From assembly GCA_963797005.1 (NCBI GenBank), contig CAWCOF010000009.1, positions 596,326 through 660,325 of the forward strand: 64,000 nucleotides of DNA. Reading direction: 5' to 3'. This DNA is from AWTP1-13 sp963797005 (GTDB lineage: Bacteria; Pseudomonadota; Alphaproteobacteria; Rhizobiales; Hyphomicrobiaceae). Within the stretch, counting starts at the first letter, position 1, and every line of letters starts with the position of its first letter. The notes beneath the pieces were generated by a model. The model was not told the DNA's origin and did no database searches. It saw only the letters and a list, made by a program, of their open reading frames with translations. Below, in pieces: positions 19,267-25,967 of this stretch. The position numbers and the translations under genes are program-made.

Positions 19267-20167
19267 ATGTTCAAGGGTTCATTCACGGCACTGATCACGC
19301 CCTTCAAGGGCGGCCAGATCGACGACAAGGCATTCGAGCGGCTGGTCGAGTGGCAGATCGAGGAGGGTACGCACGGTCTCGTGCCCGTCGGCACCACCGG
19401 CGAGTGCCCGACGCTGAGCCACGACGAGCACAAGCACGTCGTCGAGCTGGCATCAAGGTCGCCAAGAAGCGGGTGCCCGTGATTGCGGGCGCCGGCTCGA
19501 ACTCGACCGCGGAGGCGATCGACTTCGCGCGCCACGCCAAGAAGGCGGGCGCCGACGCCGTGCTGCACGTCACCGGCTACTACAACAAGCCGACGCAGGA
19601 AGGCCTCTATCAGCACTTCAAGGCGATCAGCGACGCGGTCGACATGCCGATCGTTCATCTACAACGTGCCGGTGCGCTCCATCGTCGACATCGTCGGTGG
19701 CGACCATGGCGCGCTGCGCCAGCCTGAAGAACGTGGTGGGCGTCAAGGACGCCACCGCCAACGTCGCCCGCGTCACCTCGCAGCGGCTCGCCTGCGGCGA
19801 GGACTTCATCCATGCTCTCGGGCGAGGACGCGCACCGCGCTCGGCTTCAATGGCGCACGGCGGCGTGGGCTGCATCTCGGTGACCTCCAACGTGGCGCCG
19901 CGGCTGTGCGCCGAGTTCCAGGGCGCCTGCCTCAAGGGCGACTGGAGGAAGGCGCGCGAGCTGCAGGACCGGCTGATGCCGCTGCACGACAGCGCTGTTC
20001 TGCGAGGCGAACCCGGGCCCGGTGAAGTACGCCGCCTCCCGGCTCGGCCTGTGCTCGCCGGAGCTGCGGCTGCCGCTCGGCAGCCGATCGCGGAGGAGTC
20101 CAGGCGCAAGATCGACGACGCCCTGAAGCAGGTCGGTCTGGCACGCCTCGCCAAGGCGGCCGAATAG
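19267..20167 (+). pseudogene. dapA: 4-hydroxy-tetrahydrodipicolinate synthase, broken by many one-base indels
   Basis: The lysine/diaminopimelate pathway enzyme that condenses pyruvate with aspartate semialdehyde. The start MFKGSFTALITPFKGGQIDD and GTTGECPTLSHDEH are clear, followed in other frames by VIAGAGSNSTAEAIDFA, HVTGYYNKPTQEG, FIYNVPVRSIVDI, KNVVGVKDATANVAR and HGGVGCISVTSNVAP. Family residues Thr-Thr, the catalytic Tyr (YYNKP) and the Schiff-base Lys (VGVKDA) are all present. At least eight single-base changes are needed: one deletion near 19452, and insertions near 19653, 19693, 19812, 19830, 19850, 19995 and 20072. Since dapA is normally essential, sequencing error is more likely than decay. 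Confidence 0.85.
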
Positions 20168-20192
20168 CGCGCAGCCGGCGAGGGCCTGAGCG

Positions 20193-20668
20193 ATGGCGGC
20201 CAAGAAGGACGACGGCCGCAAGCGCGTCGCCGAGAACCGCAAGGCGCGCTACGAGTATTGTCATCAGCGACACCTCGAGGCCGGCATCCAGCTGACCGGC
20301 ACGGAGGTCAAGTCGCTGCGCAACGGCCAGGCCAACATCGCCGAGAGCTACGCGAGCGCGGAGAAGGACGGCCTGTTCCTGATCAACGCCTATATCCCCG
20401 AGTACAAGGCGGCCGGCGACTTCTTCCAGCACGAGCCGCGCCGCACGCGCCGCCTGCTGCTGCACAAGAAGGAGATCCACAAGCTCGCCATCGCGGTCGA
20501 GCGCCAGGGCATGACCGCTCGTGCCGCTGGAGCTCTATTTCAACGAGCGCGGGCGCCAAGCTCAAGCTGGCGCTGGCCACGGGCAAGAAGCTGCACGACA
20601 AGCGCGCCGACGAGGCCAAGCGCGACTGGCAGCGCGAGAAGGCCCGCCTCATGCGCGAGAAGGGTTGA
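20193..20668 (+). pseudogene. smpB: SsrA-binding protein SmpB, two one-base insertions
   Basis: SmpB binds tmRNA and helps rescue stalled ribosomes. The protein starts MAAKKDDGRKRVAENRKARY, with the family core QLTGTEVKSLRNGQANIAESYA and KAAGDFFQHEPRRTRRLLLHKKEI. The frame shifts near 20517 (extra base after GGCATGACC) and again near 20553 (an extra G in a GGG run), after which LKLALATGKKLHDKRADEAKRDWQ restores the C-terminal tail. Corrected length is about 157 residues, normal for SmpB. It follows dapA by 25 bases. As with dapA the breaks look technical. Confidence 0.85.
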
Positions 20669-20681
20669 GGCCCCGCGAGCG

Positions 20682-20798
20682 TGTCATCCCGGGCCTTGTG
20701 CCCGGGATCCACCCGTCAGCTTGCTCAGGAGTGTGTTGATGGGTGGATCCCGGCGACCGTCGGAACAAGTCCGAGGGCAGGCAAGCGCCGGGATGACA
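20682..20798. repeat. Rhizobial-type intergenic palindromic element
   Basis: Large imperfect inverted repeat between smpB and the FAH gene. The outer arms are TGTCATCCCGGGC near 20682 and GCGCCGGGATGACA ending at 20798. Inner arms GGATCCACCC (20705-20714) and GGGTGGATCC (20741-20750) could form a nested hairpin. Sequences of this make, built around CATCCCGG/CCGGGATG, are scattered between genes in many Rhizobiales. Both flanking genes point into it, so it may also end transcription. Confidence 0.6.
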
Positions 20799-20809
20799 TC
20801 GGCTGGCGC

Positions 20810-21676
20810 TCAGGCCTCGTCGACGATCGGGTTTCCCAGCACGCCGATCTTCTCGACCTCCACCTCGACCTTGTCGCCGGCCTTCATCCAGGCGGGCGGC
20901 TTTCTCGCGTGCGCCACGCCCGACGGCGTGCCGGTGGCGATGACGTCGCCGGGCTCCAGCGTCATGAACTCGGAGAGATACTCGATGGTCTTCGCCGTGG
21001 AGAAGATCATGTCGGCGGTGTTGGAGTCCTGCATGGTCTCGCCGTTGACGCGGGTCATGATCCGCAAGCCCGAGGCGCCGGGGGGCAGCTCGTCGGCGGT
21101 GACGACCCACGGGCCCAGCGGCCCGGTGCCGTCGAAGTTCTTGCCCGGCGTCCACTGCGAGGTCTTGCGCTGGAAGTCGCGCACCGACACGTCGTTGAAG
21201 AGCGTATAGCCGAACACGTGGTCGAGCGCCTTGGCTTCCGGGATGTGGCGGCCGCCCTTGCCGATGACGATGGTGAGCTCGCACTCGTAGTCGAGCTGGG
21301 TGGAGACCTTGGGCCGGATCACGGGCGCACCGGCCGCCACCAGCGAGGTCGGCACGCGCAGGAAGAACGATGGGTAGGTGGGGATCGCGTGCCCGCCCTC
21401 CTTGGCGTGCAGCGCGTAGTTGAGGCCGACGCAGACGATCTTGCCCGGCGGGTCGAAGGGCAGCGCGGGCTTGACCTTGTCGAGCGCGAGCCTGGCGGAA
21501 GCCGGCGCCTTGGCGGCAGCGGCCTTGACCGAGGCGAGCGCGGCGGGCCCGGCGGCGATCAGCGCCTTGAGGTCCTTGGGCAGCGAGGGGTCGGCGGCGG
21601 CCAGATCGATCACGCTGTTGCCCTCGACAAGCCCGAGGGCCGTGCCCTTCCCCTTCTCGAACATCATCAGTTTCAT
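20810..21676 (-). CDS. Fumarylacetoacetate hydrolase family protein
   Basis: Member of the FAH superfamily (288 residues), whose enzymes cleave or decarboxylate beta-diketo acids in aromatic breakdown. Conserved parts: KIVCVGLNYALHAKEGG, PSFFLRVPTSLV, DYECELTIVIGKGG, FGYTLFNDVSVRDFQRK, GKNFDGTGPLGPWVV and GDVIATGTPSGV. The metal ligands Glu-x-Glu (YECEL) and Asp (FNDVS) are intact. Start ATG 21676 has AAGGAG nine bases upstream. It may belong to one catabolic unit with the Old Yellow Enzyme gene upstream on the same strand, although about 280 bases of repeats separate them. Exact substrate unknown. Confidence 0.9.
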   Translation of the reverse strand: MKLMMFEKGKGTALGLVEGNSVIDLAAADPSLPKDLKALIAAGPAALASVKAAAAKAPASARLALDKVKPALPFDPPGKIVCVGLNYALHAKEGGHAIPTYPSFFLRVPTSLVAAGAPVIRPKVSTQLDYECELTIVIGKGGRHIPEAKALDHVFGYTLFNDVSVRDFQRKTSQWTPGKNFDGTGPLGPWVVTADELPPGASGLRIMTRVNGETMQDSNTADMIFSTAKTIEYLSEFMTLEPGDVIATGTPSGVAHARKPPAWMKAGDKVEVEVEKIGVLGNPIVDEA

Positions 21677-21724
21677 TTATGCGTCTCCTTTTCCTCAGCC
21701 ATGGTAATCCGGTAGCCGTCGTGG

Positions 21725-21915
21725 TCCCCTCTCCCCTCGGGGGAGAGGACGTGAGGCTATGACTTACGATCGCGCGCTCAACATGAGCCACTTGTGCAGC
21801 GTCGTTGGCGCGAGCGTAAGTCATTTGGCCGAACTGGTGAGGGGCGACTGCGCTCATTGAGTGAAGGCCCCCTCATCCGGCCTTCGGCCACCTTCTCCCC
21901 AAGGGGAGAAGGAGT
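21725..21915. repeat. CTCTCCCC/GGGGAGAG intergenic repeats
   Basis: Two short inverted-repeat units lie between the FAH and Old Yellow Enzyme genes: CCTCTCCCCTCGGGGGAGAGG near 21727-21747 and, near 21860-21912, a longer unit with CCCCCTCATCCGGCCTTCGGCC followed by TTCTCCCC and AAGGGGAGAAGG. Such elements are dispersed in alphaproteobacterial genomes. A related unit occurs at 34911-35095. No gene is seen in this gap. Confidence 0.55.
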
Positions 21916-21960
21916 CTCGCCACTTTCGCAGGAGAATCCTTGAGGCGGGAGAGCGAATTT

Positions 21961-23124
21961 CTAACCGCTCTGCGCCGCCTCGTCGGCGCGGATCTGGGCG
22001 ATGGAGCGCTCGCGGTGCTTGAGCCACCAGCCGTACTGCACCGGCCAGTCGTCCATGGCATCCGCCGCCTTGCGGCCGAGCGCGATCTCCGCCATCTGCG
22101 GCCAGCAGGGATTGGCCAGCGCCTCGCGCGCGATGGCGACGAGATCGGCCTGGCCCTTCTGCAAGATGTCCTCGGCCAAGAACGGATCGATGATGAGGCC
22201 CACCGCCATCGACATGATGCCGGCTTCGCGGCGCACGCGCTCGGCGTAGGGCACCTGGAAGCCCCAGCTGCGCTTGACGCGGGCGGCCGTGGCCGAGCCG
22301 TAGAGGCCGCCGGAGGAGCAGTCGATCACATCGATGCCGCGCGCCTTCAGCTCTTTGGCATAAGCGACGGTGTCGTCCATGGTCCAGCCGCCCTCGACGC
22401 CGTCGACCGCGGAGACGCGCAGGAACACGGGCTTATCCTTCGGCCACGCGGCGCGCAACGCCTCGGCCAGCTCGAGGGGGAAGCGCGTGCGGCCGGCGAA
22501 GTCGCCGCCGTAGGCGTCGTTGCGCTTGTTCGACAGCGGCGAGAGGAACTGGTGGATCAGATAGCCGTGCGCGTTGTGGATCTCGAGGATCTCGAAGCCG
22601 CAGTCGAGCGCGCGCCTGGCGGCATCCACCCAATCGCTCTTGAGGGTCGCGAAGTCGGACACGGAAAGCTGCCGCGGCACCATCATGCCTTCGGCCATCG
22701 GCTCTGGCGTCGGCGCGACGATGTCCCATTTCTTCTCGCCGCGCGCGAGGTCTTGCGCCGTGAGCGCGCCGTTGCCGTGCCAGGGCCGCTGCATGGAGCC
22801 CTTGCGGCCGGCGTGGGCGAGCTGGATGGCGGGCACCACGCCTTGCGCTTTCATGAACGCGGCGATGCGCGTGAGAGGCGGCATGTGCGCGGCCGACCAT
22901 AGCCCCAGGTCGCCGTTGGTGATGCGGCCCTGGTCGGTGACGGCGGTGGCCTCGACGAACACGCAACCTGCGCCGCCGAGCACCAGCCGGCCCCAGTGCG
23001 CGAAGTGGAAGTCCTGGGCGATGCCGTCGACGGCGGAGTAGGTGGCCATGGGGGCGATGACGACGCGGTTCTTGAGGGTCACGTCGCGGATGGTGATGGG
23101 CGTGAAGAGCAGCGGCTTGGTCAT
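21961..23124 (-). CDS. NADH:flavin oxidoreductase, Old Yellow Enzyme family
   Basis: FMN-dependent ene-reductase of 387 residues, soluble. The TIM barrel begins KPLLFTPITIRDVTLKNRVVIAPM. FMN and substrate residues appear in IQLAHAGRKGS (His pair region), GFEILEIHNAHGYLIHQFLSPLSNKR, VFLRVSAVDGVEGG and DVIDCSSGGLYG. The YqjM/thermophilic-like subgroup is suggested by the compact size and HAGRKGS. It reduces activated C=C bonds in vitro in most relatives, while the natural substrate is unknown. The stop of this gene and the FAH start are about 280 bases apart. Confidence 0.9.
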   Translation of the reverse strand: MTKPLLFTPITIRDVTLKNRVVIAPMATYSAVDGIAQDFHFAHWGRLVLGGAGCVFVEATAVTDQGRITNGDLGLWSAAHMPPLTRIAAFMKAQGVVPAIQLAHAGRKGSMQRPWHGNGALTAQDLARGEKKWDIVAPTPEPMAEGMMVPRQLSVSDFATLKSDWVDAARRALDCGFEILEIHNAHGYLIHQFLSPLSNKRNDAYGGDFAGRTRFPLELAEALRAAWPKDKPVFLRVSAVDGVEGGWTMDDTVAYAKELKARGIDVIDCSSGGLYGSATAARVKRSWGFQVPYAERVRREAGIMSMAVGLIIDPFLAEDILQKGQADLVAIAREALANPCWPQMAEIALGRKAADAMDDWPVQYGWWLKHRERSIAQIRADEAAQSG

Positions 23125-23177
23125 CGTCGGGTTTGGTCCTGTCGGGCGGGATCGGAATGCGGGCTCAGCTCATCGCG

Positions 23178-24002
23178 TCAGCGCTGGCCCTTGGCCCAGG
23201 CGAGCAAGCGGGGCTTGAGCGGCTCGCCGGGCGCGGCGCCGAGCCGGCGCGCGGTCTCGTTGACGTGGGAGATGACGCCGTCGTCGTAGACCGAGCGGGC
23301 TTCCCCAATGCGCGCGGACTGCGCCGAGACGGTGAGGCCGGCGATGCCCATGCCGTCGAGCGCGGGCAGGCGGGAGATGCCGGCCTCGTCGATGCCGACG
23401 CCGGCGTCTGAGTAGACGGCGGCGAAGCCGGCGACCTGCAAAGCCATCTGCGCCCTGCCGCCGACCAGCGCGCCGTGCGAGGCGGTGACGACGATCTGGC
23501 CTTCGTCCTCGGGCCGCACAAGGGACGCCGAGTCCATCAGCACGATGGCGCGCTGCCAGCCGGGCTCCTGCAGCGTGCGGCGGGCCTCGGCGATGGGCTC
23601 CGGATCGCGGCCGGTGGGCCGGGCGGCGACCAGCAGCAGCGCCGCTTCGCGGCACGGCATTTCCTCGCGCACGCCGAGCGCGCGCGCCGCGGCATTGACG
23701 TGACTGATGCGGCCGCGCGCGATCATGTCGGCGGCGTCGCCGATGCGGCAGGTGGCATGGCCGGCGGTGGCGGCGGCGATGCCCAGCGCCTCGGCAATGT
23801 CGATCACCGCGATGCCGGCGCCATCCTTGCCGACGCCGGCGTCGTTGTGGATGACGGCGCGCGGATGCACTTTCAGCGTGAGATAGGCCGCATAGCGCGC
23901 GCCGTGCGAGCCGGTGACGATCACAGCGCCCTTAGGGTTCGCGCCGAGCTTGGTCGCGGTATCCGCGAGCACGATCTCTTTCGGCAAGGGGGTGTTGGCC
24001 AT
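23178..24002 (-). CDS. Unrecognised protein made of two homologous halves
   Basis: A 274-residue protein that I cannot assign to a named family. Its two halves repeat the same pattern in the same order. First half: VTGSHGARYA (about 29-38), HNDAGVGKDGAGI (52-64), CRIGDAADM (85-93), GRISHVNAAARALG (97-110). Second half: VTASHGALVG (172-181), YSDAGVGIDEAGI (197-209), ARIGEARSV (230-238), GVISHVNETARRLG (242-255). This indicates an internal gene duplication or a fused dimer. Conserved Ser-His-Gly, Asp-Ala-Gly-Val-Gly and Ser-His-Val-Asn sets could form a ligand site. No signal peptide or membrane segment is apparent. ATG 24002 is used; 13 more residues are open upstream. It is followed by the Old Yellow Enzyme gene on the opposite side of no clear operon boundary. 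Confidence 0.7.
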   Translation of the reverse strand: MANTPLPKEIVLADTATKLGANPKGAVIVTGSHGARYAAYLTLKVHPRAVIHNDAGVGKDGAGIAVIDIAEALGIAAATAGHATCRIGDAADMIARGRISHVNAAARALGVREEMPCREAALLLVAARPTGRDPEPIAEARRTLQEPGWQRAIVLMDSASLVRPEDEGQIVVTASHGALVGGRAQMALQVAGFAAVYSDAGVGIDEAGISRLPALDGMGIAGLTVSAQSARIGEARSVYDDGVISHVNETARRLGAAPGEPLKPRLLAWAKGQR

Positions 24003-24204
24003 GGCGCGAGAACCATGGACCGCCCCGCCCCGTTTTGGCAATCGCCTGTCACTGCAAGGTCCCTGTTGACTTTCATCCCGGCGCGGAGCATATGACGGCG
24101 CATGGACCGAACCGCGACCCTATCGCGACTAAGTACGCGCTCACGTTATTTACGTTGAGCCGTCGCGCGCTGCTGCGCGCACCGTCCATACCCAACGCTA
24201 ACCT

Positions 24205-24308
24205 GCCCCTGTAGCCCAACTGGTAGAGGTGCCGCGCGTCGTGCTGAAAGCGCGCCTCCGGCACGACGAACGCGGAGGTTGCTGGTTCGAATCCAGCGAG
24301 GGGCACCA
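24205..24308 (+). tRNA. tRNA-like gene 1 of array, with an extended anticodon arm
   Basis: Acceptor arms GCCCCTG (24205-24211) and GAGGGGC (24298-24304) pair except for the last position. The D arm is GCC...GGT, the T arm is GCTGG-TTCGAAT-CCAGC (24281-24297), and ACCA follows. A normal five-base variable region AGGTT is seen if the anticodon stem is CCGCG (24232-24236) with CGCGG (24271-24275). Between these lie 34 bases instead of seven, and 24237-24244 pairs perfectly with 24261-24268. This gives a 13-pair arm with a two-base bulge. An alternative fold has anticodon GAA (Phe) in CTGAAAG at 24244-24250, with extra bases before it and a long variable arm. The anticodon is therefore unassigned. 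Confidence 0.6.
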
Positions 24309-24327
24309 GATACATCGGCAAAAGCAT

Positions 24328-24417
24328 GGAAGCGCAAACCCCACTGGCGAGGGGGCCGGTCCCGAAAACCGTGTGTGCCGCAAGGCCTTGCAGGTTCGAC
24401 TCCTGCCGCTTCCGCCA
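24328..24417 (+). tRNA. tRNA-Ser(CGA)-like gene 2 of array
   Basis: Acceptor GGAAGCG (24328-24334) pairs fully with CGCTTCC (24407-24413), followed by G and an encoded CCA. The T arm is GCAGG-TTCGACT-CCTGC. The anticodon region GGTCCCGAAAACC resembles ordinary alphaproteobacterial tRNA-Ser(CGA), and a long variable arm with a GCAA loop follows (GTGCCGCAAGGC). Oddities: position 33 is C rather than the near-universal U, and the linker before the D arm is four bases long. Serine identity fits the G discriminator and the long arm. Confidence 0.7.
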
Positions 24418-24422
24418 CCTCA

Positions 24423-24509
24423 GGACGATTGGCAGAGTGGTAATGCAGCCGCTTGCTGCGCGGCCGAGCCCGCAAGGGTGCCCAGGTTCGATCCCTGGAC
24501 CGTCCGCCA
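24423..24509 (+). tRNA. tRNA-Ser(GCU) gene 3 of array
   Basis: Acceptor GGACGAT (24423-24429) pairs with ACCGTCC (24499-24505) with one mismatch; G and CCA follow. D stem GCA/TGC. Anticodon arm GCCGC-TTGCTGC-GCGGC is perfect, with anticodon GCT (24455-24457). The long variable arm GAGCCCGCAAGGGT and T arm CCAGG-TTCGATC-CCTGG complete a type II serine tRNA. It begins only five bases after the CCA of the preceding unit, so both are surely cut from one transcript. Confidence 0.78.
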
Positions 24510-24518
24510 TTTGCATTT

Positions 24519-24596
24519 GCGCACGTAGCCCAACGGGTAGGAGGCGTCACCTCGAGAGGGTGAACAGTGCTGGTTCGAATCCAGCCGTGCGCACCA
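24519..24596 (+). tRNA. tRNA-like gene 4 of array, anticodon GAG (Leu) or shifted
   Basis: Perfect acceptor GCGCACG (24519-24525) with CGTGCGC (24586-24592), then A and CCA. D stem GCC/GGC. T arm GCTGG-TTCGAAT-CCAGC. Anticodon stem TCACC (24547-24551) pairs with GGTGA (24559-24563) around a seven-base loop TCGAGAG. This gives anticodon GAG (Leu) but puts C at position 33. Reading one base earlier gives CGA with U33 but a poorer stem. The five-base variable region is short, unlike ordinary bacterial leucine tRNAs. Confidence 0.65.
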
Positions 24597-24623
24597 ACGA
24601 TGAAAGCATGGCTCCACCATGAC

Positions 24624-24701
24624 GCCACGGTAGCCCAACAGGTAGGAGGCAGCGCCTTCAAATCCCGCGCAGTGTCAGTTCGAATCTGACCCGTGGCACC
24701 A
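24624..24701 (+). tRNA. tRNA-like gene 5 of array, anticodon CAA (Leu)
   Basis: Perfect acceptor GCCACGG (24624-24630) with CCGTGGC (24691-24697), then A and CCA. D stem GCC/GGC; T arm GTCAG-TTCGAAT-CTGAC. In the canonical register the loop TTCAAAT gives U33 and anticodon CAA (24659-24661), with a five-base variable region. The two anticodon-stem pairs next to the loop are C opposite C, so the stem is weak. One base earlier the triplet is TCA, which would read UGA, but then the stem fails. The short variable region is again unlike normal tRNA-Leu. Confidence 0.6.
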
Positions 24702-24703
24702 AT

Positions 24704-24780
24704 GCTCGCCTAGCCCAATTGGCAGAGGCGGCCTGCTTAAGCCAGGCAATGGTCTCGGTTCGAATCCGAGGGCGAGCACC
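24704..24780 (+). tRNA. tRNA-like gene 6 of array, anticodon UAA (Leu)
   Basis: Perfect acceptor GCTCGCC (24704-24710) with GGCGAGC (24771-24777), then ACC; the final A of CCA is replaced by G, the first base of the next unit. D stem GCC/GGC with loop CAATTGGCAGA. Anticodon arm GCCTG-CTTAAGC-CAGGC is perfect, giving UAA. Six-base variable region; T arm CTCGG-TTCGAAT-CCGAG. By fold this is the cleanest of the three short-armed leucine-anticodon genes, yet it lacks the long arm usual for leucine tRNA. Confidence 0.72.
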
Positions 24781-24870
24781 GGGCTCCTTTCTCCCCAGGC
24801 GGCTGTAACCCGCCCGACTATGAAACAGGGGAGGGGGCGTCGAGAGGTTCGAGTCCTCGGGAGCCCACCA
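24781..24870 (+). tRNA. tRNA-Tyr(GUA)-like gene 7 of array, abnormal D region
   Basis: Perfect acceptor GGGCTCC (24781-24787) with GGAGCCC (24860-24866), then A and CCA. A perfect anticodon arm GGCGG-CTGTAAC-CCGCC (24798-24814) gives anticodon GUA (Tyr). Only ten bases, TTTCTCCCCA, separate it from the acceptor, so a normal D arm cannot form. Instead CTCCCC (24791-24796) can pair with GGGGAG (24828-24833) downstream of the anticodon arm. The T arm AGAGG-TTCGAGT-CCTCG has four good pairs. It abuts unit 6 with no spacer. Confidence 0.6.
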
Positions 24871-24956
24871 TCGCAACAGTGAGCCTTGGCTCGCGTTGAC
24901 AGGGCGAAGTCCCCCTCCCATCATCGCCGCGCAAGAGGGGACGGGAGGATCAAGCC

Positions 24957-25967
24957 GTGACCGGGACGGATGCCGCGCCGCCGCGCAACCTCGATTCAGC
25001 GCGCCTGATCGGGCTCTACCGCGACATGCTGCGCATCCGCGCCTTCGAGGAGGCGGCGCTCAAGGGGCTCGAGCAGAAGCTGGTGCTGGGCGCGATCCAC
25101 CCTTCGATCGGGCAGGAGGCGGTGGCGGTGGGGGTATGCCGAAATCTCGAGCCCTCCGACATCCTGCTGTCGACCCACCGCGGCCACGGCCACACCATCG
25201 CCAAGGGAGCCGACACGCTGGCCATGATGCGCGAGCTGTTCGGTCGCGAGGGCGGCACCTGCCACGGCAAGGGCGGCTCCATGCACATCGCCGATTTCAA
25301 GGTCGGCATGCTGGGGGCGAACGGGGTGGTCGGCGCCAACATCGTGATCGCGGTGGGCGCGGCCCATGCCATTCGCCTGAAGAAGGGGCGCGAGGTCGTC
25401 ACCTGCATCTTCGGCGACGGCGCCATCAATCGCGGGCCGTTCCTGGAAGGGCTCAACTGGGCCGGCGTGTGGAAGCTGCCGATCCTGTTCGTGTGCGAGG
25501 ACAACGGCTTTGCCGCCACCACGCGCACGCGCGCCATGACCGCGGGCGAGGGCCCGGCGGCGCGGGCAGAGAGCTTCGGCATTCCGGCGGCCACCGTCGA
25601 CGGCAACGATCTCTTGGCTGTGGACGAGACGGTGCGGCGGCTGCTGGGCGAGATTCGGGCCGGCGGCGGGCCGCGCTTCCTGTTGTGCAAGACGTACCGG
25701 CTCACGGGCCACACGGGCGCTGATCCCGCCGGCTATCGCAGCAAGGAGGAGGTGGCGGCGGCGTGGAAGAGCGACCCCGTTGCGCGCGTGCGCGATCTGC
25801 TGGCTACCGCCGGCGTTGCCGCAGGGGATATCGCCGCGGCCGAGGCCCAAGCGCGCGCGGAGATCGACAAGGCGTTCGAGGCGGCCAAGGCCTCGCCGTT
25901 ACCGCCGCTGACGCGCGCCTTCGCGGATGTGCAGGACATCGGCGATCCGCGGCAGGAGGCATTCTGA
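24957..25967 (+). CDS. TPP-dependent 2-oxoacid/acetoin dehydrogenase E1 alpha subunit
   Basis: Alpha subunit (336 residues) of a thiamine-diphosphate dehydrogenase, of the AcoA/PdhA type. It decarboxylates a 2-oxoacid or cleaves acetoin as a heterotetramer with the beta subunit encoded directly downstream. TPP/magnesium motif: FGDGAINRGPFLEGLNWA ending in EDNGFAATT. Substrate-side features: STHRGHGHTIAKGA and GGSMHIADF. It starts at GTG 24957 with GGGAGGAT just upstream, and ends ATG-overlapping the beta start. Pyruvate, branched-chain acids and acetoin are all possible substrates; no E2 gene is seen nearby. Confidence 0.88.
   Translation: MTGTDAAPPRNLDSARLIGLYRDMLRIRAFEEAALKGLEQKLVLGAIHPSIGQEAVAVGVCRNLEPSDILLSTHRGHGHTIAKGADTLAMMRELFGREGGTCHGKGGSMHIADFKVGMLGANGVVGANIVIAVGAAHAIRLKKGREVVTCIFGDGAINRGPFLEGLNWAGVWKLPILFVCEDNGFAATTRTRAMTAGEGPAARAESFGIPAATVDGNDLLAVDETVRRLLGEIRAGGGPRFLLCKTYRLTGHTGADPAGYRSKEEVAAAWKSDPVARVRDLLATAGVAAGDIAAAEAQARAEIDKAFEAAKASPLPPLTRAFADVQDIGDPRQEAF

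Noticed and set aside
24146..24661. Minus-strand frames of 150-170 codons across the tRNA array
   Set aside because: They are antisense to tRNA genes; their repeated phrases such as RWIRTSNL are the usual false translation of tRNA T-arms.
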